A DNA stretch of 64,000 nt from Actinospineispora spinosispora DSM 44797 (GTDB lineage: Bacteria > Actinomycetota > Actinomycetes > Mycobacteriales > Pseudonocardiaceae). The notes under the pieces are model-generated. The model was not told where the DNA came from and searched no databases. It worked only from the letters and a program-made list of their open reading frames with translations. The DNA is taken from assembly GCF_000429025.1 (NCBI RefSeq), contig NZ_AUBB01000037.1:1-64000 (forward strand), in the 5' to 3' direction. A program made the position numbers and the translations under genes. This document shows, in pieces, positions 34,217-42,105 of the stretch. Position 1 is the stretch's first letter. Each line of letters begins with the position of its first letter.

Positions 34217-34242
34217 TGTTTGCCTACACAATAAGGTAAACA
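34217..34242. promoter_or_regulatory. Palindrome TGTTTGCCT-N8-AGGTAAACA
   Basis: Arms 34217-34225 and 34234-34242 match at eight of nine positions. The half-site GTTTACC/GGTAAAC recurs in the second palindrome at 34457-34473. It lies about 60 nt upstream of the divergent hypothetical gene. Confidence 0.4.
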
Positions 34243-34324
34243 GATCGGTTGGTTACGGGTGGATCGGTGGAGCGGTATTGCCGAACGCGTGGAGCCGCAT
34301 CAGTGTCCTTAATAGGCTGAAAGC

Positions 34325-34338
34325 TCACTCTTTGGTGC
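34325..34338 (+). promoter_or_regulatory. Shared 14-bp element TCACTCTTTGGTGC, copy 1
   Basis: Lies 299 nt upstream of the NRPS start. The identical 14-mer is 275 nt upstream of the gene at 49371, in the same orientation relative to the downstream gene. Candidate shared control element. Confidence 0.4.
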
Positions 34339-34456
34339 CTACTTGGCGTCCGTCTGATGCGCGAGTCCGGCCCGTGTCGTCCGACGGCGGGGTGGAATGT
34401 TCGCGCTGGTCGGACTCATGATCGCCGGTCGATCCGCTGTCGTGCGTCGCGGATAC

Positions 34457-34472
34457 GTAAACCATAGTTTAC
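34457..34472. promoter_or_regulatory. Palindrome GTAAAC-N4-GTTTAC upstream of the NRPS
   Basis: Perfect 6-bp arms (34457-34462, 34467-34472), about 165 nt before the NRPS start and just upstream of TTGACT boxes; shares the GTTTACC half-site with the palindrome at 34217. Confidence 0.4.
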
Positions 34473-34637
34473 CTGGCAAAACTACTTCTGGTCGTTGACT
34501 TGTAAAGAATGTTGACTGTCTACTGACGCGCGTCCAGTACTCGTGGGGACGCGGCCACGTCGGACGCTTCGAGGTGGGTTCGAGTGCGAGTGAAGATCAA
34601 GTTAATCAAACTTAGAGAAAGCGATAGGGGCTACTCA

Positions 34638-37403
34638 ATGGTCGAGGCTGGTCAGGGAGATCAGCTTCCGCTGTTCTGGACCGACCTCGTGACGGCACAC
34701 GCGGCCCGATCTCCGGACGCGATCGCGATCCGGGCCGGGCGCGAGGAGCTGAGCTACGCCGCGCTGACCGCGAGCGCGGACCGGTTGGCCCACCGGTTGG
34801 TCGAGCTCGGCGTGCGGCCGGAGCGGCGGGTCGCTCTGCTGATGAACCGCTCGATCGAACTGGTCGTCGCCATGCTCGCCGTGCACCGGGCCGGCGGCGC
34901 CTACCTGCCGATCGACCCGGGCTATCCCGCCCGGCGGGTGGACTTCATGCTGCGCGACGCCGCCGTGTCGGTACTGATCACCGACCTGGAGCGGACGATC
35001 GCCGTGCCCTCGGGGATCGAGGTCGTCGAGCTGCCCGACCGGTCCACCTCGACACCGGCCCCCGTCGATCCCGGCGGTCTACGGCCCGGTCACGCCGCGT
35101 ACCTGATCTACACCTCCGGTTCGACCGGGCTGCCCAAGGGTGTCGTCGTTCCGCACACCGGCATCGTCAACCTGGTCACCCAGCAGATCGAACGGTTCGC
35201 GGTGACCGAGGACAGCCGGGTGCTGCAGTGGGCCTCGACCGGTTTCGACGCGGCGTTCTCCGAAGTCGCGATGGCGCTGGGTTCGGGTGCCTGCCTGGTG
35301 ATGGCGCCGCCGTCCGCGCTGGTGCCCGGGCCGGACCTCGCCGCGACGGTCGCCGAGCACGCGATCACCCATCTGACGATCACCCCCACCGCCCTCGCGG
35401 TGATGGACCCCGCGGACCTGGCGTCGGTGTCCACCCTGATCGTCGCGGGAGAGGCCTTCCCTGCCCGAGCGGTGGCGGACTGGGCGAAGGGTCGGCGACT
35501 GATCAACGCGTACGGGCCGACCGAGACGACGGTCTGCGCGACGAGCAGCGCACCGCTGACCGGTGATGTCGCGCCGATCGGCCGGGCGCTGCCCGGAGTC
35601 AGTACCCAGGTGCTGGACGAACGGCAGAACCCGGTGCCCGACGGCTCCGTGGGGGAGCTGTGCGTCGGCGGGCTCGGCGTGGCGCGAGGCTATCTGGGGC
35701 GATCGGGGCTGACCGCGGAAAGGTTCATCGCCGACCCGTGGGGCCAGCCCGGGTCCCGCATGTACCGGACCGGGGATCTGGTGCGCCGTGACGACCACGG
35801 CGAGCTCGAGTTCGTCGGCAGGACCGACGACCAGGTCAAGATCCGTGGGCAGCGTGTCGACACCGGCGAGGTCGAGGCGGTGCTGGGGGAATACCCCGGC
35901 CTGCGCGACGTGCGGGTGCTCGTCGAGCGCGATCCGGCGGGCGCGCACTGTCTGGCCGCCTACCTGGTGCCGTCCCCGGAGCAGCCGGCCGACGACGTGG
36001 CGCTCGTGGGTGCCGCACGGTCCTGGGCCCGGCAGCGGATGCCCGAGTTCATGGTCCCGTCCCGGATCGTCGTGGTGGACGGTCTGCCCGTAGGTGACCA
36101 CGGCAAGCTCGACACCGATGCCCTGCGCGCCCGCCGGGTGCCCCGACCGACGTCCGGCGCCCCGCGTGGCGCGGTGATCCCGCTGCTGTGCGACCTGTTC
36201 GCCGACGTCCTCGCGCTCGGCGGTGGGCACGAGTGCGGCGAGGACGACGACTTCTTCGAGCTCGGCGGTCACTCGTTGGTCGGGGTCGTGCTGCTCAGCC
36301 GCATCCGGGCGCTGTTCGGTGTGACGCTGACCCTGCCCGACCTGGCCGAGGCGGCCACCCCCTCTGCGTTGGCCTCACTGCTCACCTCGACCCGCCGTGC
36401 CGGGCCGCGACGACACGCCCCGGTCCTCACGCTCCGCCCCCGAGGCGACGGGCCCGCGCTGTTCTGTCTGCCGCCCGCGACCGGCCTCGGCCTCGCCTAC
36501 GGCCGGCTGCTGCCCGTGATCGGCCCGGACAGCCCGCTCCACGCGCTGCAGGATCCCGGGCTCGACGCCACCACCACCCCGATCGAGACGATGCGCGGGC
36601 TGATCGAGCACTACGTCACGACGATCCGGCGCATCCGGCCGCACGGGCCCTACCACCTGCTGGGCTGGTCACACGGCGGAGTGCTGGCGCACGCGGTCGC
36701 GGTCGCGCTGGGTCCCGAGGTCGAGCTGCTTGCGGTCCTCGACGGGTACCCGGGCAGAGGCGGGACCCGCGCCGTGCGGGTATCGGACGCGGCCGAGCTC
36801 GACGAACCAGCAGCGCTGCGCCTGCTCCTGGAGTCACTCGGCCACGACGTCACCGCCGCGGCGCACACCCCCGAGTCGGTGAGCGAGCTGTTCACCGCGC
36901 ACGACTCGGCGCTCGGTGCGTTCGACGCCGGCCAGGTCCGCCGCATGCTCGACGTGCTGCGCCGCAACATCCGGCTGCAACGCGACTTCACCCCCGAGGT
37001 GTTCGCGGGCACGCTCACCCTGTTGACCGCCCAGGGTGCCGCGCCGGACCCGATGTCCTGGCGACCGTTCGTGGCCGGTGAGCTCCGAGTCCATCCGACA
37101 CCGGCGGAGCACCACCACATGCTGGGGCCCGACGCGTTGACGGTGCTCGCCCAGGTACTGGGGACCGATGCGGTCGACGACGTCCCCGCGCCCGAGCTCT
37201 CCGGCGCCCAAGCCGAGACCTGTCACGTGCTGCGCAACGACGAGGGCCAGTACTCACTGTGGCCGGCCGGGGTGGCGGTGCCGTCCGGCTGGCACCCGGT
37301 CGTCGAGTCACTGCCCCGTGAGCAGTGCCTGGCCTACGTCGACGAGCACTGGACCGACCTGCTGCCCGCAAGCCTCACCGAGCACGAACTGGGAGTCCGA
37401 TGA
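34638..37403 (+). CDS. Single-module NRPS: adenylation-PCP-thioesterase with C-terminal MbtH domain, tyrosine-type code
   Basis: 921 residues from ATG 34638 (AGGGG seven bases upstream). Adenylation domain, about 15-500: YTSGSTGLPKGVV, NAYGPTETTVCAT, YRTGDL, DDQVKIRGQR, HGKLDTDA. Pocket residues aligned to GrsA read D-A-S-T-I-A-A-V-C-K, close to known tyrosine and beta-hydroxytyrosine codes. PCP about 515-590 with LGGHSL (Ser546). Thioesterase about 605-850: GWSHGG (Ser678), LAVLDG (Asp), EHHHMLG (His). Residues about 860-915 form an MbtH domain (NDEGQYSLWP, SGWHPV, CLAYVDEHWTDLLPASL), normally a separate 70-residue chaperone of adenylation domains. There is no condensation domain, so it likely loads one amino acid, offers it to a tailoring enzyme and releases it. 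Stop overlaps the halogenase start. Confidence 0.9.
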   Translation: MVEAGQGDQLPLFWTDLVTAHAARSPDAIAIRAGREELSYAALTASADRLAHRLVELGVRPERRVALLMNRSIELVVAMLAVHRAGGAYLPIDPGYPARRVDFMLRDAAVSVLITDLERTIAVPSGIEVVELPDRSTSTPAPVDPGGLRPGHAAYLIYTSGSTGLPKGVVVPHTGIVNLVTQQIERFAVTEDSRVLQWASTGFDAAFSEVAMALGSGACLVMAPPSALVPGPDLAATVAEHAITHLTITPTALAVMDPADLASVSTLIVAGEAFPARAVADWAKGRRLINAYGPTETTVCATSSAPLTGDVAPIGRALPGVSTQVLDERQNPVPDGSVGELCVGGLGVARGYLGRSGLTAERFIADPWGQPGSRMYRTGDLVRRDDHGELEFVGRTDDQVKIRGQRVDTGEVEAVLGEYPGLRDVRVLVERDPAGAHCLAAYLVPSPEQPADDVALVGAARSWARQRMPEFMVPSRIVVVDGLPVGDHGKLDTDALRARRVPRPTSGAPRGAVIPLLCDLFADVLALGGGHECGEDDDFFELGGHSLVGVVLLSRIRALFGVTLTLPDLAEAATPSALASLLTSTRRAGPRRHAPVLTLRPRGDGPALFCLPPATGLGLAYGRLLPVIGPDSPLHALQDPGLDATTTPIETMRGLIEHYVTTIRRIRPHGPYHLLGWSHGGVLAHAVAVALGPEVELLAVLDGYPGRGGTRAVRVSDAAELDEPAALRLLLESLGHDVTAAAHTPESVSELFTAHDSALGAFDAGQVRRMLDVLRRNIRLQRDFTPEVFAGTLTLLTAQGAAPDPMSWRPFVAGELRVHPTPAEHHHMLGPDALTVLAQVLGTDAVDDVPAPELSGAQAETCHVLRNDEGQYSLWPAGVAVPSGWHPVVESLPREQCLAYVDEHWTDLLPASLTEHELGVR
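37225..37400 (+). other. MbtH-like domain fused to the thioesterase of the NRPS
   Basis: The segment encodes the MbtH consensus elements N-E-Q-S-W-P, P-GW, CL and WTD-P-SL in order with normal spacing. No separate mbtH gene is present in the cluster, so this fused copy probably serves the adenylation domain at the other end of the same chain. Confidence 0.85.
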
Positions 37404-38836
37404 GTAGCGCGACCTACGACGTCATCGTGGTGGGCGGCGGCCCCGCCGGATCCACCGTGTCCACCCTGGTGGCCAAACGCGGCCACCAGGTGCTGCTGCT
37501 GGAGAAGGAACGGTTCCCGCGCTACCAGATCGGCGAGTCGCTGCTGCCCTCGACGGTGCACGGCGTCGCCCGGCTGCTCGGCGTCGAGAAAGAAATCGAA
37601 CAGGCCGGGTTCACCGTCAAGCACGGCGGCACGTTCCGGTGGGGTGCCGACCCCGAGCCGTGGACGTTCGACTTCGCCGTCTCCAGCCGCATGGCGGGCC
37701 CGACGTCACACGCCTACCAGGTGGAACGCGCCAAGTTCGACACGATCCTGCTCGACAACGCCGCGCGCAGCGGCGTCGAGGTCCGGCAGGAATGCTCGGT
37801 GCTCGACGTGCTGCGCGACGGCGACCGGATCACCGGCGTGCGCTACCGCGACGTCGACGGCGTGGAGCACGAGGCGACGGCCGGCTACGTCGTCGACTCC
37901 TCTGGCAACACCGGCAACCTGCATCGCCACGTCGGAGGCAACCGCGCCTACTCGGAGTTCTTCCGCAACCTCGCGTTGTTCGGCTACTGGGAGAACGGCA
38001 AGCGGCTGCCGGCGCCGAGCGAGGGCAACATCCTGTGCGTCGCGTTCGACGCGGGCTGGTTCTGGTACATCCCGCTGAGCCCCACGCTGACCAGCGTCGG
38101 CGCCGTGGTCAACCGCGAGTCGGCCGCGCTCGTGCAGGGCGACCCCGAGCGGGCGATGTCCGAGCTGATCCAGGCGTGCCCGCTGATCAGGGACAACCTC
38201 GCGGACGCCACCCGCGTCACCGACGGTATGTACGGGCAGCTGCGAGTGCGCAAGGACTGGTCGTACTGCGCGACCACGTTCTCCGCGCCCGGCATGGTGC
38301 TCGTGGGTGACGCAGCCTGCTTCGTCGACCCGGTCTTCTCCTCCGGGGTCCACCTGGCGACCTACGGCGCGACCCTGGCGGCCCGCTCGCTCAACGCGAG
38401 CCTGGCGGGCGAGGTCGAGGAGAAGGAGGCGTTCGCCGAGTTCGAGCAACGCTACCGGCGCGAGTACGCGCTGTTCTACGAGTTCCTGGTCGGGTTCTAC
38501 AACCTGCACCAGTCGCAGGACTCCTACTTCTGGGAGGCCCGCAAGATCGCCAACACCGCGCCGACCGACCTGGAGTCGTTCATCAACCTGGTCGGCGGCG
38601 TGGCCGGTGACGAGTTCACCGGACCCCGGTTCACCGAGACCGCGGGCGAGCTCGCCGACACGTTCACCTCCGGTGGCCGGGCGCACGCGGGCGGAGGGTT
38701 CCTCGGCACACTGCTGGCCGCGGGCGCGGAGCTGCAGGTCGGCGCCGTCCTCGGCGACCATTCGGCGATGGCCGCTCCGGCCGGGGACGGTGGGCTCACC
38801 GTCTCCCCGGACGGCCTGAGCTGGGTCCGGTCCTGA
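37400..38836 (+). CDS. FAD-dependent phenolic halogenase, glycopeptide type
   Basis: 478 residues; ATG overlaps the NRPS stop by 4 nt. FAD motif GGGPAGSTVSTLVA, then FPRYQIGESLLPSTVHG, GGTFRWGADPEPWTF, TSHAYQVERAKFD, the halogenase WxWxIP motif as GWFWYIPLS, and GDAACFVDPVFSSGVHLATY followed by FYEFLVGFY. This order and wording follow the halogenases of vancomycin-type clusters (BhaA/VhaA), which chlorinate tyrosine residues held on a PCP using FADH2, O2 and chloride. The neighbour supplies exactly such a PCP. Expected product is 3-chloro- or 3,5-dichlorotyrosine thioester. A flavin reductase partner is not encoded nearby. Confidence 0.9.
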   Translation: MSSATYDVIVVGGGPAGSTVSTLVAKRGHQVLLLEKERFPRYQIGESLLPSTVHGVARLLGVEKEIEQAGFTVKHGGTFRWGADPEPWTFDFAVSSRMAGPTSHAYQVERAKFDTILLDNAARSGVEVRQECSVLDVLRDGDRITGVRYRDVDGVEHEATAGYVVDSSGNTGNLHRHVGGNRAYSEFFRNLALFGYWENGKRLPAPSEGNILCVAFDAGWFWYIPLSPTLTSVGAVVNRESAALVQGDPERAMSELIQACPLIRDNLADATRVTDGMYGQLRVRKDWSYCATTFSAPGMVLVGDAACFVDPVFSSGVHLATYGATLAARSLNASLAGEVEEKEAFAEFEQRYRREYALFYEFLVGFYNLHQSQDSYFWEARKIANTAPTDLESFINLVGGVAGDEFTGPRFTETAGELADTFTSGGRAHAGGGFLGTLLAAGAELQVGAVLGDHSAMAAPAGDGGLTVSPDGLSWVRS

Positions 38837-38850
38837 CATGCAGGCCAAAG

Positions 38851-38900
38851 AACCCGTGAGTGGCGAGTGGTCCCCTGGGACCACTCGCCACTCACGGGTT
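38851..38900. repeat. Palindrome, family C copy 2 (perfect 24-bp arms)
   Basis: Arms 38851-38874 and 38877-38900 around a 2-nt centre; contains the 18-bp arm of copy 1 at 11872-11915. It lies between the halogenase stop and the antiporter start, in the same operon direction, so it may attenuate transcription between the two halves of the cluster or protect the upstream message. Confidence 0.8.
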
Positions 38901-38917
38901 TCTACCAGGGGATTCGG

Positions 38918-40240
38918 GTGATCCCCCCGCTCGCGGCGCCGGTGCTGGCGACGTTCCTGATGCAGCTCGGGGTGCTGCTCGGGGCGGCGCTGTGCCTCGG
39001 CCTGCTCGCGCGCCGGCTCGGCCTGCCCGCGCTCGCGGGCGAGATGCTGGCCGGGGTGCTGCTCGGACCGTCGGTCCTGGGCCACCTCGGCCCCGGGGCG
39101 TCGGACTGGCTGTTCCCGAAGAACACCGAACAGGCGCACCTGCTCGACGCCACCAGCCAGGCTGGGGTGCTGCTGCTGGTCAGCCTCACCGCCGCGCACC
39201 TGGACACCACCATGCTGCGCACCCGGGCCGGTGACGTCGCACGCATCGGCCTCGGCGCCCTGCTGATCCCTCTCGGCGCGGGTATCGCACTGGGCTACCT
39301 CATTCCGGCCGCGCTGCTGCCGCCCGGCGCCGAACGCGGTGTGGTCGCGCTGTTCGTCGGTGTCGCACTGTGCATCACCGCGATCCCGGTGATCGCCAAG
39401 ACCCTCGCCGACCTGGGCATGCTGCACCGCGACATCGGGCAGCTGACGCTGGCCTCGGCGGCGCTGGACGACACGGTCGGCTGGCTGCTGCTCGCGGTCG
39501 TGGCCGCGATGGCGACCATCGGCACCGGCGCGACCAGCGTCGGACTGGCGCTGGGCTACCTCGTGCTGGTGCTGCTGGCGGCCGTTCTGCTCGGCAAGCC
39601 GTTGGCCAGGCTCGGGCACTGGCTCAGCGCGCACGCCGCCGGCGCGGTCCCGGCGCTCGCCGTCGTGCTCACGATGCTCTACAGCTGCGCCACCGCGGGC
39701 CTCGGTCTGGAAGCCGTCCTCGGTGCGTTCCTCGCCGGTGTGACGGTGCTGCGCCGCCTCAACCCGGCACACCTGGCCGGGCTCAACACCATCACGCTGT
39801 GGGTGTTCGCCCCGATCTTCGTCGCCGGGATCGGGCTGCGTATCGACCTGGCCGTGCTGGCGAGCCCGCTCGTCGCGCTCGCGGCCGTCGTCGCCGTGCT
39901 GGTCGCGGTGCTGAGCAAGCTACTCGGCGCCTACCTGGGCGCACGGGCCAGCAGGCTGAGCCACTGGGAGGGACTGGCGCTCGGCGCCGGCATGAACTCC
40001 CGGGGCATGGTCGAGGTGGTGATCGCGCTCGCCGGGCTGCGCCTCGGTCTGCTCAGCCCCGCCGGCTTCACCATCGTCGTGCTCATCGCGCTGGTCACCT
40101 CCCTGCTCGCGCCGCCGATGCTGCGCATAGCCATGCGCCGAGTCCCCTCTGCCCCCGCCGAGATCGACCGCCACAACCGCCACCGGGCCTGGTCGTCCGA
40201 CCAGCCCCGCGTCAGCACCTCGTCAGGAGAGCCCTCGTGA
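38918..40240 (+). CDS. CPA2-type cation/proton antiporter
   Basis: 440 residues from GTG 38918, after the palindrome, with ACCAGGGG upstream. About twelve hydrophobic segments; the helix-pair pattern AALDDTVGWLLLAVVAAM carries the acidic residues of Kef/NapA-like exchangers; MNSRGMVEVVIALAGLRLG is the conserved C-terminal segment. There is no large soluble regulatory domain. Antiporters accompany several glycopeptide clusters, where their role is unclear. Here it may maintain ion balance or export an acidic product; this is inference. Its stop overlaps the next gene by 4 nt. Confidence 0.82.
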   Translation: MIPPLAAPVLATFLMQLGVLLGAALCLGLLARRLGLPALAGEMLAGVLLGPSVLGHLGPGASDWLFPKNTEQAHLLDATSQAGVLLLVSLTAAHLDTTMLRTRAGDVARIGLGALLIPLGAGIALGYLIPAALLPPGAERGVVALFVGVALCITAIPVIAKTLADLGMLHRDIGQLTLASAALDDTVGWLLLAVVAAMATIGTGATSVGLALGYLVLVLLAAVLLGKPLARLGHWLSAHAAGAVPALAVVLTMLYSCATAGLGLEAVLGAFLAGVTVLRRLNPAHLAGLNTITLWVFAPIFVAGIGLRIDLAVLASPLVALAAVVAVLVAVLSKLLGAYLGARASRLSHWEGLALGAGMNSRGMVEVVIALAGLRLGLLSPAGFTIVVLIALVTSLLAPPMLRIAMRRVPSAPAEIDRHNRHRAWSSDQPRVSTSSGEPS

Positions 40241-41634
40241 GCCGCGCACATCCCATCGAGCCGTACCGGATCAAGACCGTCGAGGCGATCCCGGTCACCA
40301 CCAGGGCGCAGCGCGCCGAAGCGCTGGTGCGCGCCGGCTACAACACGTGCCTGCTGCGCGCCGACGAGGTCACGATCGACCTGTTCACCGACTCCGGCAC
40401 GAACGCGATGTCCGACCGGCAGTGGTCGGCGATGATGCTGGGCGACGAGTCCTACTGCGGTTCCAGCAGCTTCTACCGCTTCGAGGCGGCCGTTCAGCAG
40501 TACTACGGCTACCCGCACGTCATCCCGACCCACCAGGGCCGCGCGGCGGAGAACATCCTGGCCCAGTGCCTGATCAAGCCCGGTCACCACGTGCCGGGCA
40601 ACATGTACTTCCCGTCGACCCGCGTGCACCTGGAGCGCAACGGCGGCATCTTCCACGACGTGATCATCGACGAGGCGCACGACCCGAACTCCGAGCACCC
40701 GTTCAAGGGTGACGTCGACCTGGACAAGCTGCGCGCGATGATCGAGCAGGTCGGACCGGAGAACATCCCGCTGTTCTGGATCCACGCGACGGTCAACATG
40801 GCCGGCGGGCAGCCGATCAGCCTCGCCAACCTGGCGAAGGTCCGCGAGGTCGCCGACCAGCACGGCATCCCGATCATCCTGGACGCCGCGAGGGCCGTGG
40901 AGAACGCCTGGTTCATCAAGCAGCGCGAACCCGGCCAGTCCGACCGCTCGGTGGCCGACATCCTGCACGACCTGTGCGCGCTGACCGACGGCGCGACCAT
41001 GTCGGCGAAGAAGGACTCGTTCGCCAACATCGGCGGCTGGCTCGCCGTGCGCGACGACGCACTCGCCGAAGCGGCTCGCGGCCTGGTCGTGGTCTACGAG
41101 GGCATGCACACCTACGGCGGCATGGCCGGACGGGACATGGAGGCGATCACCCAGGGGATCGTCGAGTCGGTACAGGAGCACAGCATCGCCGCCCGGGTCG
41201 GGCAGGTCGAGTACCTCGGCGAGCGGCTGATCGAGGCCGGGGTGCCGGTCGTCCGTCCGATCGGCGGGCACGCGATCTTCCTCGACGCCGCCGCGATCCT
41301 GAGCCACGTGCCCCGCGAGGAGCTGCCGGCGCAGACCCTGATCGCCGCGATCTACCTGATCGCCGGGGTGCGCGGGGTGGAACGCGGCGCGGTGTCGGCC
41401 GGGCGCGACCCGTCGACCGGCGAGAACCGCTACCCGCCGCTGGAGCTGGTGCGCCTGGCCATTCCCCGCCGTACCTACACCCAGAGCCACATGGACGCGG
41501 TCGCCGACGGGATCATCGACGTCTACAAGGAACGCAGCCAGATCGCCGGCGGTCTGACGTTCGTGCACGAGCCGAAGGCGATGCGCTTCTTCCAGGCCAG
41601 GTTCGCCCCGACCGCCGACGTGCTCGTGCGCTGA
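40237..41634 (+). CDS. Tyrosine phenol-lyase homologue with remodelled substrate pocket
   Basis: 465 residues from GTG 40237 (AGGAGAG upstream), PLP-dependent beta-eliminating lyase. It aligns along its length with Citrobacter tyrosine phenol-lyase: THQGRAAEN (Arg100), the PLP Lys in TMSAKKDSFANIGG (Lys257), SGTNAMSD (Ser51), VERG keeping the tyrosine-specific Arg381, and MRFFQARF (Phe448, Phe449). Arg381 separates it from tryptophanases, which have Ile/Val there. Three pocket positions differ: Phe36 is Cys, Thr124 is Pro (FPSTR) and Met379 is Val. Reaction expected: a tyrosine to a phenol plus pyruvate and ammonia, reversible. Next to a tyrosine-loading NRPS and a halogenase, a chlorotyrosine is the likely substrate. 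Confidence 0.88.
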   Translation: MSRAHPIEPYRIKTVEAIPVTTRAQRAEALVRAGYNTCLLRADEVTIDLFTDSGTNAMSDRQWSAMMLGDESYCGSSSFYRFEAAVQQYYGYPHVIPTHQGRAAENILAQCLIKPGHHVPGNMYFPSTRVHLERNGGIFHDVIIDEAHDPNSEHPFKGDVDLDKLRAMIEQVGPENIPLFWIHATVNMAGGQPISLANLAKVREVADQHGIPIILDAARAVENAWFIKQREPGQSDRSVADILHDLCALTDGATMSAKKDSFANIGGWLAVRDDALAEAARGLVVVYEGMHTYGGMAGRDMEAITQGIVESVQEHSIAARVGQVEYLGERLIEAGVPVVRPIGGHAIFLDAAAILSHVPREELPAQTLIAAIYLIAGVRGVERGAVSAGRDPSTGENRYPPLELVRLAIPRRTYTQSHMDAVADGIIDVYKERSQIAGGLTFVHEPKAMRFFQARFAPTADVLVR

Positions 41635-41635
41635 G

Positions 41636-41926
41636 TCAGCAGGCCTCTTCCCGCTCGAGTCCGGACACCGTCAGGATCAGGGTGTGTTTCCACGACCGTG
41701 CCCCGGGCAGCAGCCAGTCGATCCCCTCGATGCTGCTCGCGGCGCCGGACAGGGCCTGTTGTTGCAGGTACTTGCCGGCCGCGATCAATGCCTCGCCCTC
41801 GGTGGGCGCGCTCACCTCGACGATCCTGCACCCGTCCTCCGCCGGGGAGAACGTGTAGTCGATGTTCGCGAGCCCAGCGACGAAGGTGCTGGGGTAGTTC
41901 CATGAGTCCGCGCTCTGAGGTTCCAT
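41636..41926 (-). CDS. Small hypothetical protein at the end of the cluster
   Basis: 96 residues from ATG 41926, with AGGGAGAG at ribosome-binding distance. Contains WNYPSTFVAGLANIDYTF and GCRIVEVSAPTEGEALIAAGKYL; ends Cys. No family recognised. It converges on the lyase gene with a single base between the two stop codons, leaving no room for a terminator. May belong to the cluster. Confidence 0.6.
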   Translation of the reverse strand: MEPQSADSWNYPSTFVAGLANIDYTFSPAEDGCRIVEVSAPTEGEALIAAGKYLQQQALSGAASSIEGIDWLLPGARSWKHTLILTVSGLEREEAC

Positions 41927-42105
41927 GTCCGCTCTCCCTGCTGTCTGACAGCCCGTGGAGGAACCCCGCTGAGACGTTGAGTTCCTCTTAACTCGTGAGT
42001 GCTGCCCAGCGTGGACCTCTGCTCGTCTATTTGATATCGGCGTGTGTCGTCGAATCCCGTGGTCGACTGCGACACCTGTCGGTCTCAGTTGCTCGCGCAC
42101 GGACC

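Larger units (their letters stand above)
34157..34637. other. Long regulatory gap upstream of the NRPS cluster
   Basis: About 480 nt, poorer in GC than the genes. It contains TGTTTGCCT-N8-AGGTAAACA (34217-34242), the sequence TCACTCTTTGGTGC (34325-34338) that recurs upstream of the gene at 49371, GTAAAC-N4-GTTTAC (34457-34472) and two TTGACT boxes (34495, 34512) that could be -35 elements. No small gene was recognised. The frame of the NRPS stays open to 34584 but those codons are AT-rich (including TTA) and non-coding in character. Confidence 0.55.

Noticed and set aside
34584..34637. Upstream start for the NRPS (GTG 34584)
   Set aside because: The 18 extra codons are AT-rich, include TTA, and ATG 34638 has a good AGGGG site.
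40237..41634. Tryptophanase instead of tyrosine phenol-lyase
   Set aside because: The tyrosine-specific Arg381 and the FF pair near the C-terminus are present; tryptophanases have Ile/Val and HF there.
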